NCBI GenBank assembly: GCA_051985675.1
Contig: JBPYFJ010000038.1
Span: 57,388 to 121,387 of the forward strand
DNA: 64,000 nucleotides
Source: JAFAXD01 sp051985675
GTDB taxonomy: Bacteria > Pseudomonadota > Alphaproteobacteria > Rhizobiales > Xanthobacteraceae
Reading direction: 5' to 3'
Positions 8,927 through 17,380 of the stretch are shown piece after piece. The notes under the pieces are model-generated. The model saw only the letters and a list, made by a program, of their open reading frames with translations. It had not been told where the DNA came from and did no database searches. Position 1 is the stretch's first letter; each line of letters opens with the position of its first letter. The translations under genes and the position numbers were made by a program.

Positions 8927-9400
8927 ATGGATCACAACAACATCGTCGTCGGCATTATCGCGGACACGCACGGCCTGCTGCGTCCGGAGGCGCTCGCGGA
9001 ATTGAGCGGATCCGATCTGATCGTTCATGCGGGAGATATCGGAACCGCCGGCCTGATCGAAGAGCTCGGTCGCATCGCACCAACGTTCGCGGTTCGCGGC
9101 AACGTCGACACGGGCCCTTGGGCGGCGGGTCTCCCCGCCACCGCGGTGGTCGCGGTCGGCGCGCACAAGTTCTATCTTCTGCATGATGTCGCCGAACTCG
9201 ACCTCGATCCGGCGGCGGCCGGCTTTGCCGCGGTGATCTACGGCCACTCGCATCAGCCGGCGGTCGAAACGCGCGATGACGTTTTGTTCCTCAACCCGGG
9301 CAGCGCCGGGCCGCGCCGGTTCAGCCTGCCGGTGACGCTCGCGCGCGTGCGTGTGACCAACGGCGAGCTGCACCCCGACATCGTCATCCTGGAGCCCTAA
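8927..9400 (+). CDS. YfcE/MJ0936-type metallophosphoesterase
   Basis: 157 aa. All motifs of the small calcineurin-like phosphoesterases are present in order: DTHG near residue 14, HAGDIG near 36, RGNVD near 60, and GHSH near 106, giving the usual two-metal site. Members hydrolyse phosphodiesters such as cyclic nucleotides or act as generic phosphatases; cytoplasmic. The physiological substrate cannot be assigned. Confidence 0.85.
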   Translation: MDHNNIVVGIIADTHGLLRPEALAELSGSDLIVHAGDIGTAGLIEELGRIAPTFAVRGNVDTGPWAAGLPATAVVAVGAHKFYLLHDVAELDLDPAAAGFAAVIYGHSHQPAVETRDDVLFLNPGSAGPRRFSLPVTLARVRVTNGELHPDIVILEP

Positions 9401-9409
9401 CGCGGGCCA

Positions 9410-10258
9410 TCAAGGCAACGGAAACCCGAACCAGGCGGCGCGCAGGAGCGCTATCAGGCGGGCGATCGGTGCGATTTCGACTGCGGCGAGCGCGCCGGGT
9501 CTGCGGCGGTGCAATCGCCTGAGCATGCTGGGCACGATCGCGACCGGCAATAGCGCCGGCCGCGCGTCCGCCGGCAACTGAGCCGCGCGTTTCAAAAAGG
9601 TGTCGAAGTGCTGCTCCGCGCGGTCGGTCAATTCGGCCAACGCCGCGCTGACCTGCTCGGTCGCGCTGCCGGCAAGCAGGTCCGCCGCACCGGCGCCGTG
9701 GCGGATCAGAACGTCGGACGGCACGTACACGTGGCCGCCTTCCGCATGCAGTGGTGCGACGGCGAGCAGCGTCGTCGTTCCGTAGGCGAGCCCGGCCGCG
9801 TCGGCCGCACCTGCGAACTCTTGCCCGTTCCAGGCGATGATGCGGGCGGCCGTTGCAAACAGCACGCTCGAGGTCCGGCGCACGTAGCCATCGAATTCCG
9901 CGAGCGTCGCAATCGGCTCCTGATAGAGATCCGATCGCCGCGCCTCGATCAGATCGAGCAGCGGTTGCGCCGAAAGCCGGCAGCGATCAAGCGTGTCGAG
10001 CAGCGCGCCGGCCACAGGGTGGCCCGCGACCTCGCCGGCGCCGGTGCCGGTCAATGCGTCGTACCACCATTGCAGGCGGATCTCGCCCGCAAGCGCCTCA
10101 TGAGCAACTTCCGCGATCCGGGCAATCTCCAGGTTGAAGGCATAGAGCGCATAAAGATGCGGCCGGCTTTCGGCGGGTGCGAACAAGGTTGCAACAAAAC
10201 GATCCTTGTCGGATGCCCTCACCAGCGCTTCGCAGTGCGCGTAGGCGGCCTCACCCAT
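9410..10258 (-). CDS. Squalene/phytoene synthase-fold protein, NDUFAF6-like
   Basis: 282 aa with the all-helical squalene/phytoene synthase fold (YALYAFNLEIARIAE ... LQWWYDAL ... GLAYGTTTLLAV ... YVPSDVL). Neither of the two Asp-rich DxxxD prenyl-diphosphate sites is present: the first position reads EIARI and the second has no Asp pair. It is therefore probably not a prenyl synthase. It matches the alphaproteobacterial relatives of the mitochondrial complex I assembly factor NDUFAF6. It is last in the yajC-secD-secF operon, 7 bases after an NDUFAF3-like gene, and the pairing of these two factors supports the assignment. Confidence 0.75.
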   Translation of the reverse strand: MGEAAYAHCEALVRASDKDRFVATLFAPAESRPHLYALYAFNLEIARIAEVAHEALAGEIRLQWWYDALTGTGAGEVAGHPVAGALLDTLDRCRLSAQPLLDLIEARRSDLYQEPIATLAEFDGYVRRTSSVLFATAARIIAWNGQEFAGAADAAGLAYGTTTLLAVAPLHAEGGHVYVPSDVLIRHGAGAADLLAGSATEQVSAALAELTDRAEQHFDTFLKRAAQLPADARPALLPVAIVPSMLRRLHRRRPGALAAVEIAPIARLIALLRAAWFGFPLP

Positions 10259-10265
10259 CGCTCGC

Positions 10266-10652
10266 TCACGGCACCGCGATCAGCAACGCGGCGATGCGCC
10301 GCCGTTCGCCCAGCAGAATATTGTAGGTACGCACAGCCGCCCCCGTTGTCATTGGCTCGACCACGATCCGATGTTCGCGGAACCTTGCGCGCAACGCCGG
10401 TGCAAGCGCAACCATGTCCACGCCGGTACCGATCAGGCAATGGTCGATCGACGCGGCGTTGGCAAAGACCAGTTGCAGAGCCTCGTCGTTGATCTCGGCC
10501 GGAGCCGCGACCGGTGACGCCCAGATCCCGTTGGGCAGACACAATAGCGATCCGCGATGCGACATGCCGGCAAACCGAAACCCGCCCATGCCGTAGGCAT
10601 CGATCGGGGCGGCGCTGGGAAGATGCGGACGCTGGGCCGAGTCCTCGCTCAC
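10266..10652 (-). CDS. Mth938/DUF498 protein, NDUFAF3-like
   Basis: 128 aa, GTG start. It has the Mth938 pattern: IDAYGMGGFRFAG at residues about 17-29, SLLCLPNGIWAW-like strand near 35, the LIGTG loop near 73 and an Arg-Tyr-Asn turn (AVRTYNILLGERR) near 107-119. Homologues include mitochondrial NDUFAF3, which helps assemble respiratory complex I. It starts 6 bases after the secF stop, so it belongs to the Sec operon; that linkage is conserved in alphaproteobacteria. Biochemical activity unknown. Confidence 0.8.
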   Translation of the reverse strand: MSEDSAQRPHLPSAAPIDAYGMGGFRFAGMSHRGSLLCLPNGIWASPVAAPAEINDEALQLVFANAASIDHCLIGTGVDMVALAPALRARFREHRIVVEPMTTGAAVRTYNILLGERRRIAALLIAVP

Positions 10653-10658
10653 GCCCGC

Positions 10659-11651
10659 TCAGGGCCGCGCCTTGGCGGCGGCCGGCGGGGACGCCTTGGC
10701 GGGCGGCGCTGGGGTATCGGTCGCCGGCGCCGGCGTCTCGACGTGCTCGGTGCGCCCGGTCCCGACCCCGAGGTAGATCAGGATCGGCGAGGCGATGAAC
10801 ACCGACGTATAGGTGCCGACCAGCACGACGCCGAACATCATGGTGGCGGTGAAACTGTGGATCGCGGGACCGCCGAACAGCAACAACGCCAGCAACGACA
10901 TCGCGACCGTTACGTGCGTGACGATCGAGCGCGACAGCGTTGAGTTGATCGAGACGTTCAGGAGGTCCGGCATCGACAGCCGCTTGTAGCGGCGCAGCAT
11001 CTCGCGAATACGATCATAGATCACGACGGTGTCGTTGAGCGAATAGCCAAGGATGGTAAGCAGCGCCGCGATGCTGGTCAGGTCGAAATCGATCTGGGTC
11101 ACCGACATGAATCCGAGCGTGAGCACCAGGTCGTGCACGTTGGCAATCATCGCACCAAGCGCGAACTGCCATTCGAACCGGAACCACAGGTACACCAGGA
11201 TCGCCGCGATCGCGGCGAAAACGCCGAGAATGCCTTTGTATAAAAGCTCGCCGGAGACCCGCGGTCCGACCACCTCGATACGCCGGTAGTCGACGTCCGA
11301 TCCGAGCGCGCCGCGCACCTTCTCCACCGCGGCTTGTTGCGCGGTTTCTCCGCCTGGTTGCTGGGCGATGCGGATGAGCACGTCGGCCGGCCCGCCGAAC
11401 TGCTGCAGCTGCACCTCGCCCAGTCCGAGCGCGCTCAGCGTGGTGCGCATTCTCTGCAGGTCGGCAGTTCCGGATTTGGCCTGGATTTCGATCAGGGTGC
11501 CGCCCTGGAAGTCGATGCCGAAATTGAGGCCATGGGTAAAGTAGAGCACGATGGCCAGGATCGACAGCGCGGCAGACATCGGAAAACTGATGCGCCGAAA
11601 GCGCATGAAATCGAATTTGGTGTCGTCCGGAACGATACGTAGCAGGCGCAC
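10659..11651 (-). CDS. secF: Protein translocase subunit SecF
   Basis: 330 aa from a GTG at 11651 with a weak ribosome site; an ATG at 11606 (MRFRRISFPM) is possible. Six transmembrane segments with a periplasmic domain after the first (FGIDFQGGTLIEIQ), and the conserved GYSLNDTVVIYDRIRE segment in the fourth helix region. SecF pairs with SecD and YajC at the inner membrane and uses proton flow to pull secreted proteins through SecYEG. The extra C-terminal Pro/Ala tail is low complexity. Downstream of secD with 34 bases between. Confidence 0.95.
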   Translation of the reverse strand: MRLLRIVPDDTKFDFMRFRRISFPMSAALSILAIVLYFTHGLNFGIDFQGGTLIEIQAKSGTADLQRMRTTLSALGLGEVQLQQFGGPADVLIRIAQQPGGETAQQAAVEKVRGALGSDVDYRRIEVVGPRVSGELLYKGILGVFAAIAAILVYLWFRFEWQFALGAMIANVHDLVLTLGFMSVTQIDFDLTSIAALLTILGYSLNDTVVIYDRIREMLRRYKRLSMPDLLNVSINSTLSRSIVTHVTVAMSLLALLLFGGPAIHSFTATMMFGVVLVGTYTSVFIASPILIYLGVGTGRTEHVETPAPATDTPAPPAKASPPAAAKARP

Positions 11652-11685
11652 TGGATGTGTTCTCGTTGTTGTTCGGTCGCTTTAG

Positions 11686-13293
11686 TCAGATCGGCACGGT
11701 CTTCGGGCGCTGCCATTGCACCCAGCTCGCAACGATTAACCGCGTCAACGTGAACGCGGTGAACAGGCTGGTCGCGATGCCGATCCCGAGCGTGACCGCA
11801 AAGCCGCGCACGGGCCCGGTCCCGATCACGAACAGGACCGCGGCCGCGATGAAGGTCGTAATGTTGGAATCGAGAATCGTCGCTAACGCACGCGAGAAGC
11901 CGGCGTCGATCGCCGAGATCGCGGAGCGGCCGCTGCGCACCTCTTCGCGGATGCGCTCGTAGATCAGCACGTTGGAATCGACCGCGATGCCGACGGTGAG
12001 CACGATTCCAGCGATGCCGGGCAGCGTGAGGGTCGCGTTCAACAGCGATAGCACGCCGAAGATCATCGCGACGTTGATCGCGACCGCGATGTTGGCGAAC
12101 AGCCCGAACAATCCATACGTTGCGAACATGAACACGACGACCAGGACGGCGCCCGCGTAGGAGGCAAGCTTGCCTTTCTGGATCGAGTCCTGCCCGAGCC
12201 CGGGGCCGACGACACGCTGTTCGATCGGCGTCAGCTTTGCCGGCAGCGCGCCGGCGCGCAGCAGGATCGCGAGCTCGTTGGCGCTTTCAACCGTGAAACT
12301 GCCGGAAATCTGCCCGCTGCCGCCGAGGATGGCCTCGCGGATGACCGGCGCCGAAATCACTTCGCCATCGAGCACGATGGCGAACGGCCGTCCGACGTTT
12401 TCCTGCGACACCTGCGCGAACCGGCGCGCGCCGGCGGTGTTGAACCGGAACGTCACGATCGGTTCCCCGCTGCGCTGATCGAACCCCGGCTGGGCATCGG
12501 TCAGATCCGCGCCCGACACCATGACCTGCTTTTGCACCAGCACCGGATACTTCTGTCCTCCCCGCGTTTCGTACAGCAGGTCGTCATCCGGCGGCACCCG
12601 GCCCTGCTGCACCGCGTCCTGCGGCGAGTTGGACACATCGACCAGGCGAAACTCGAGCTTGGCGGTCTTGCCGAGGATGCGCAGCAGCGCTTCCGGGTCG
12701 CCCAGGCCCGGCACTTGCACCAGAATCCGATCGATGCCCTGGCGCTGCACCGTCGGCTCGACCAGGCCAAGCTCGTTCACGCGCTTCTCGATGATCGGGA
12801 TCGTCTGCTCGACCACCTGACGGATGCGTTCCGTCATGGCGGCTTCGGTGACGGTCAGCCGAACGAGGCCGTTGCCGGTGTCGCTCACGGCGAGCGAGCG
12901 CTGTCCGGTTCCGCCTAGCAGCCCGCCCAACGGCACCGATAGCTCGCGCAGCTTGCTGTAGGCGGTCTGAAAGTCCGAGCCCTCGCGAATCCGCACCTCG
13001 ACCGTGTCGCCGCGGATCACCAGTCCGGTGTAGCCGATCTTGGCGTCGCGCAGCACGCGCCTGACGTCGTCGCGCACCTGATCGAGCTTCTGCTGACGCA
13101 CGTCGTTGGCGTCGACCTCGAGCAGAATGTGCGAGCCGCCCTGCAGATCGAGCCCGAGCACCACGTGCCGCTGCGCCCACTCCGGCCAGCGCGCCACAGT
13201 CTGCGGGCTGAAGAAATTCGGGACCGCACACAGGCAGATGATCACCGCGATCGCCACGATCGCAATCGCCTTCCAGCGCGAGAAATAAAGCAT
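11686..13293 (-). CDS. secD: Protein translocase subunit SecD
   Basis: 535 aa with an N-terminal membrane anchor (MLYFSRWKAIAIVAIAV), the periplasmic P1 region containing LGLDLQGGSHILLEVD, and a C-terminal six-helix core with GIAVDSNVLIYERIREE, the proton-relay region. Works with SecF to complete translocation at the periplasmic face. It follows yajC by 5 bases, as in the usual yajC-secD-secF order. Confidence 0.96.
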   Translation of the reverse strand: MLYFSRWKAIAIVAIAVIICLCAVPNFFSPQTVARWPEWAQRHVVLGLDLQGGSHILLEVDANDVRQQKLDQVRDDVRRVLRDAKIGYTGLVIRGDTVEVRIREGSDFQTAYSKLRELSVPLGGLLGGTGQRSLAVSDTGNGLVRLTVTEAAMTERIRQVVEQTIPIIEKRVNELGLVEPTVQRQGIDRILVQVPGLGDPEALLRILGKTAKLEFRLVDVSNSPQDAVQQGRVPPDDDLLYETRGGQKYPVLVQKQVMVSGADLTDAQPGFDQRSGEPIVTFRFNTAGARRFAQVSQENVGRPFAIVLDGEVISAPVIREAILGGSGQISGSFTVESANELAILLRAGALPAKLTPIEQRVVGPGLGQDSIQKGKLASYAGAVLVVVFMFATYGLFGLFANIAVAINVAMIFGVLSLLNATLTLPGIAGIVLTVGIAVDSNVLIYERIREEVRSGRSAISAIDAGFSRALATILDSNITTFIAAAVLFVIGTGPVRGFAVTLGIGIATSLFTAFTLTRLIVASWVQWQRPKTVPI

Positions 13294-13298
13294 GAGAC

Positions 13299-13634
13299 TT
13301 AGCTCGCCTCGTCCTTCACTGGCTCGCCCTTGGCGCGCACGTCCGAGATCATCTGGCGCAGCTGACGCACCCGCACGCCGTCGGCGATCTCGACTTCGAT
13401 CTGATCGTCATCGACCACCTTGGTGATCTTGCCGACCAGCCCGCCCGAGGTCACCACGGTGTCGCCGCGCCGCACGTTCTTCACCAGTTCCTGATGCTGC
13501 TTCACCTTCTTTTGCTGCGGTCGCAGGATCAAAAAATACATGATGACGAAAATTGCCACGAACGGGAGCAACGACATGAACATGTCGCTGTTGCCGCCCC
13601 CGAAGCCCTGGGCAAATGCGGGCGTGATGAACAT
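13299..13634 (-). CDS. yajC: Sec translocase accessory subunit YajC
   Basis: 111 aa from the ATG at 13634 (MFITPAFAQG), chosen because AGAGGG precedes it and the longer frame adds an Arg-rich non-homologous stretch. A single membrane helix (LLPFVAIFVIMYFLILRPQQ) is followed by the cytoplasmic domain with RRGDTVVTSGGLVGKI, diagnostic for YajC. First gene of the Sec operon; its promoter lies in the 268-base region shared with the divergent DUF815 gene. Confidence 0.95.
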   Translation of the reverse strand: MFITPAFAQGFGGGNSDMFMSLLPFVAIFVIMYFLILRPQQKKVKQHQELVKNVRRGDTVVTSGGLVGKITKVVDDDQIEVEIADGVRVRQLRQMISDVRAKGEPVKDEAS

Positions 13635-13902
13635 CGAGTTTCCCTCTATTCGGTGGAGCGCTGCCGCTGTGCAAACGGGCCCCGGTCCGCCGGATGCGGC
13701 CCCAAATCGCGCGCGACTATAGCGGCCGCGAGCCCGATTGCAACGTGACACGAGGCCGGCTCAACCGTCGGCAGAATGGGCTAATCTAAGGCAAAACGGG
13801 CCATTCGCCTTAACTCACGCGCCAATCGCCGCAGATGAGGCAAAATCCCATACCACTCGCGCGCGTTTCGCGATAAGCCAGCGGCGCAACGAAGGTCCCG
13901 TA

Positions 13903-14793
13903 ATGTCAGAAGCCCGAAAACTCCACGTGTCCCCCGACGGCGATCTGCTGGGGCGCATCGCCGACGCGCTCGAGCGGCTGGCGCCCGCGGCCCCGGACGC
14001 GCCGGATTTCTCCGCCGCGGATGCGTTCGTATGGCATCCGTCCGGACGCCGGCTTGCCAGCGTCAAGCGGGTGAACCGCGTTGATATGGCGCTGCTCAAG
14101 GGCATCGACCGCATGCGCGATATCCTGGTCGAGAATACCGACCGCTTCGCACGCGGCCTGCCCGCCAACAACGCGCTGCTGTGGGGCGCGCGCGGCATGG
14201 GGAAATCGTCGCTGGTAAAAGCGGTGCACGCGTCCATCAACGCGCAACTCGGCGCCAAGGCCGGGCGGCTCAAGCTGATCGAGATTCACCGCGAGGACAT
14301 CGAGAGCCTTCCCGATCTGATGGCGGCGCTGCGCGGCGTGCCGTACCGGTTCATCGTCTTTTGCGACGACCTGTCGTTCGATGCCGAGGATACATCCTAC
14401 AAGTCGCTCAAGGCGGTGCTCGAAGGCGGGATCGAAGGCCGGCCCGAAAACGTGATCCTGTACGCGACGTCGAACCGGCGTCACTTGCTGTCGCGCGACA
14501 TGATGGAGAACGAGCGCTCCACCGCCATCAATCCGGGCGAAACGGTCGAAGAAAAAGTATCGCTGTCGGATCGGTTCGGGCTGTGGCTCGGCTTCCACCG
14601 CTGCAGCCAGGACGAGTTCCTGGCGATGGTTGCGGCCTACGTCGAACACTTCAAGATTCCGGCCGAGGCCGATACGGTGCGGCGCGAAGCGCTGGAATGG
14701 GCGACGACCCGCGGTTCACGCTCCGGCCGGGTCGCCTGGCAATATGTGCAGGATCTGGCTGGCCGGCTCGGGGTTGCGATCAGCGGAAGCTGA
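13903..14793 (+). CDS. DUF815 AAA+ family ATPase
   Basis: 296 aa from the ATG at 13903. The frame is open upstream to 13738, but homology-like sequence starts at MSEARKLHVSPDG. Walker A is GARGMGKSS near residue 90 and Walker B is FIVFCDDLSF near 150; sensor-like ATSNRRHL and a late Arg-rich GSRSGRVAW follow. This is the DUF815 group of small stand-alone AAA+ ATPases, widespread in alphaproteobacteria beside yajC; role unknown. Transcribed divergently from the Sec operon. Confidence 0.88.
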   Translation: MSEARKLHVSPDGDLLGRIADALERLAPAAPDAPDFSAADAFVWHPSGRRLASVKRVNRVDMALLKGIDRMRDILVENTDRFARGLPANNALLWGARGMGKSSLVKAVHASINAQLGAKAGRLKLIEIHREDIESLPDLMAALRGVPYRFIVFCDDLSFDAEDTSYKSLKAVLEGGIEGRPENVILYATSNRRHLLSRDMMENERSTAINPGETVEEKVSLSDRFGLWLGFHRCSQDEFLAMVAAYVEHFKIPAEADTVRREALEWATTRGSRSGRVAWQYVQDLAGRLGVAISGS

Positions 14794-14817
14794 TGTGGCT
14801 TCCGCTCTGCGTTGGCC

Positions 14818-15642
14818 TCACGCGCCCGGCAGGTACTGGGTTGGATCAACCGGCGCCGAGCCCTTGCGGATTTCAAAGTGCAGCTGTGGCGACGTGACGT
14901 TGCCGGTCTGGCCCGACTTGGCGATCACTTGACCACGACGAACCTGGTCCCCGCGTTTGACCAGTATCTCACTGGTGTGCGCGTAGGCGGTCACAAACCC
15001 ATTGCTGTGGCGGATCAACACGAGGTTGCCGTAGCCTTTGAGTTCGCTGCCGGCATAGGCGACGACGCCGTCCTCGGCTGCGTGCACCGGAGTTCCTTCC
15101 GGCAGCGCCAGGTTGATACCGTCATTCTGCTGGCCGTTGCCCATGGCGCCCGCGCCTGAGATCACGCGGCCCCGCGCGGGCCACCGAAACGACGGCATGG
15201 CGGCGTCCGCGGCCTTGGCGGCAGCGCTCGCGTCCGGCGTCACCACCTGCGCAGCCGGCGGGCTCACCATCGCCACTTGCTGCTCCGCCGGTGCCGGCGC
15301 CGCCTTCGGGGCGGGTGCCGGAGCGGGCTTCGCCGTTGAGGCGAGCGCGACTGTCTGCTGTTTGGGAGTCTCCGGCGGCTTGTGCGCCACGACTGTCTTC
15401 TTGTGTTCGGAAACTTGTTCGGCAACGTGCGGCGGCCGCGCCGCAGCGCTGGGAGCGGCCAGCTGCGCGGTCTCAACCCGCGCCGGCGGTGAAGGTATCG
15501 TCGGCTGCATCTGGCTGTATTGCGCGCCAGTTGCACCTTCCTCAAACCGCGCAGTGTCGGAGCTGCACCCGGCGACAGCGCCCGCGAGCGCCGCCAGAAC
15601 GGCCGCCCGCCCCAGCGGACCGATCATCACAACGATACGCAT
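14818..15642 (-). CDS. nlpD: NlpD/EnvC-like lipoprotein with degenerate LytM (M23) domain
   Basis: 274 aa from the ATG at 15642. The signal peptide ends in a lipobox (AVAGC, Cys26). A long Ala/Pro/Lys linker leads to a LytM domain over about the last 130 residues. The C-terminal HxH ligand is present (LHFEIR), but the HxGxD site reads N-D-G-I-N, so two zinc ligands are gone and the domain is probably not a hydrolase. That matches NlpD/EnvC proteins, which activate amidases at the septum. Gene order surE-pcm-nlpD on one strand supports the name. No LysM repeat is evident. Confidence 0.78.
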   Translation of the reverse strand: MRIVVMIGPLGRAAVLAALAGAVAGCSSDTARFEEGATGAQYSQMQPTIPSPPARVETAQLAAPSAAARPPHVAEQVSEHKKTVVAHKPPETPKQQTVALASTAKPAPAPAPKAAPAPAEQQVAMVSPPAAQVVTPDASAAAKAADAAMPSFRWPARGRVISGAGAMGNGQQNDGINLALPEGTPVHAAEDGVVAYAGSELKGYGNLVLIRHSNGFVTAYAHTSEILVKRGDQVRRGQVIAKSGQTGNVTSPQLHFEIRKGSAPVDPTQYLPGA

Positions 15643-15759
15643 CTCACCCACCCGTACGCACCCACGTAGGGTTCGACTTAAACACACGCCGAGTAAATAT
15701 TGCCTTAAGGGTTAATCCGAACGAGTCGTGGCGCAGGCCCGGCGCCGCGCGCCGATGGG

Positions 15760-16416
15760 TTAAAGCTCGCGCGCCTTGCCGGGGACCAAAGGCACGAAGC
15801 GCACCGGGATCAGCTCCCGGCGCACAATTCCCTCGGCGGTCTTGGTGAGCTTGACGAGGTGCTGTGTGCCGCTCGGCGGGCCGAGCGGAAGGATCATGAC
15901 GCCATTCTCATTGAGCGCATCGAGCAGGGGCTCGGGAACCCGGTCGGTCGCCGCGGTTACGATGATGCGGTCAAACGTGCCGCGATCCGGCAGTCCGGCG
16001 ACGCCGTCCGCCACGACGATCTCGACGTTGTGGTAGCCGAGCGTCTCGATCCGAGCCCGCGCCGTTTCCGCCAGCGTGCGATAACGCTCGACGGTGACAA
16101 CCTCGCGGGCGAGCCGCGACAGCACAGCGGCCTGGTAGCCCGAGCCCGTGCCGATTTCGAGCACCCGATGGTGCGGGCGCACGTCGAGTTGCTCGGTCAT
16201 GTAGGCGACGATGTAGGGCTGGCTGATGGTCTGCCCGCACGCGATCGGCAATGCGTGATCCGCGTATGCGTCGGCGCTGTAGTCAGGCGGGACAAAATAC
16301 TCGCGCGGGACCTCGTCGAGCGCGCGCATCACCGATTTGTCCAAAATACCGCGCTGGCGCATCTGGAGCTGGAACTCCATGCGCCCGACATGCTCGTCGC
16401 TGTGCGCCCTCGCCAT
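15760..16416 (-). CDS. pcm: Protein-L-isoaspartate O-methyltransferase (Pcm), first copy
   Basis: 218 aa from the ATG at 16416; ATGs at 16482 and 16479 are alternatives with no better ribosome site. The SAM-binding motif is VLEIGTGSGYQAAVLS, preceded by the family segment ACGQTISQPYIVAYM that positions the isoaspartyl substrate. The enzyme repairs spontaneously isomerised Asp/Asn residues in the cytoplasm. It lies between surE and nlpD as in many proteobacteria. A second, more divergent methyltransferase of the same family is at 45089. Confidence 0.92.
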   Translation of the reverse strand: MARAHSDEHVGRMEFQLQMRQRGILDKSVMRALDEVPREYFVPPDYSADAYADHALPIACGQTISQPYIVAYMTEQLDVRPHHRVLEIGTGSGYQAAVLSRLAREVVTVERYRTLAETARARIETLGYHNVEIVVADGVAGLPDRGTFDRIIVTAATDRVPEPLLDALNENGVMILPLGPPSGTQHLVKLTKTAEGIVRRELIPVRFVPLVPGKAREL

Positions 16417-16561
16417 CACGGTCTTGAAGCGTCGCGCCGCGCCCGGTCCCCGGACTTGAGGACCGAGCCGGCGTACCATCATACGCAAGCAATTATTAAC
16501 GTTCTCAATAAATAAGCCGCCAAAGAAGCGGCGGTTGCCGCGCCGGCGCCGCGTCGGCACG

Positions 16562-17329
16562 TCAGGCCAGAATGTCGGTGAGCTTGGTGAGAAACGGCTC
16601 ATCGGTCATATCGAGCCGCAGCGGCGTCACCGAGACGTGGTTGTCGCCCAGCGCCGACAGATCGGTTCCAAGCGAAGGCGTCGGGCGCTCACGTCGATCG
16701 TAGGCGATCCAGTAGTACGGATTACCGCGGCCGTCGTGGCGGGCCTCGACCTTCAGCAGCGCCGCCTGTCCGCGGTGACCCTGGGTGCAGCTCGCAACCC
16801 CCCTCACCTCCGCGGGCGCGCAATCCGGGAAATTCACATTGATCAGGACGCCGCGCGGAATTCCGGCCGCGAGCACCTTGCGGATCACCTCGGGACCGAA
16901 CCGCACGGCCGTTTCCCAGTACGGCTTCTGACGCGTCGTCGCGCTGAACGACAGCGACAACGCGAATGATGGAATCCCCAGAATGGTGCCCTCGATCGCG
17001 CCCGCGATCGTGCCGGAGTAGGTCACGTCCTCCGCAACATTGCGCCCGCGGTTGACCCCGGAGAGCACGAGGTCGGGGCCCTTGCCGTTGAGAATATGGC
17101 GCACCCCCATCACGATGCTGTCGGTCGGCGTGCCCTTCACGGCAAACCGTCGTTCCTCCACCTGGCGCAGGCGCAGCGGATCATTGAGCGAAAGCGAGTG
17201 CGAGACGCCGGACTGATCGCTTTCCGGCGCGACGATCCAGATGTCGTCCGAGAACGCGCGCGCGATCTCGGCGCAGACGTCGAGCCCCGGCGAATGGATG
17301 CCGTCGTCGTTGGTAATCAGGATGCGCAT
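16562..17329 (-). CDS. surE: 5'/3'-nucleotidase SurE
   Basis: 255 aa from the ATG at 17329 (MRILITNDDGI). The metal-binding Asp pair is in NDDG at 7-10, with APESDQSGVSHS near residue 40 and the metal-ligand Asn in SGVNRGRNV near 90. SurE dephosphorylates nucleoside monophosphates and short polyphosphate, with a survival role in stationary phase. Upstream is serS and downstream pcm, all on the minus strand. Confidence 0.94.
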   Translation of the reverse strand: MRILITNDDGIHSPGLDVCAEIARAFSDDIWIVAPESDQSGVSHSLSLNDPLRLRQVEERRFAVKGTPTDSIVMGVRHILNGKGPDLVLSGVNRGRNVAEDVTYSGTIAGAIEGTILGIPSFALSLSFSATTRQKPYWETAVRFGPEVIRKVLAAGIPRGVLINVNFPDCAPAEVRGVASCTQGHRGQAALLKVEARHDGRGNPYYWIAYDRRERPTPSLGTDLSALGDNHVSVTPLRLDMTDEPFLTKLTDILA

Positions 17330-17380
17330 GTCAGTCTCGCCCTGGCCGGGCATGACCTAGCACAAAAGCACAGGCCACAA

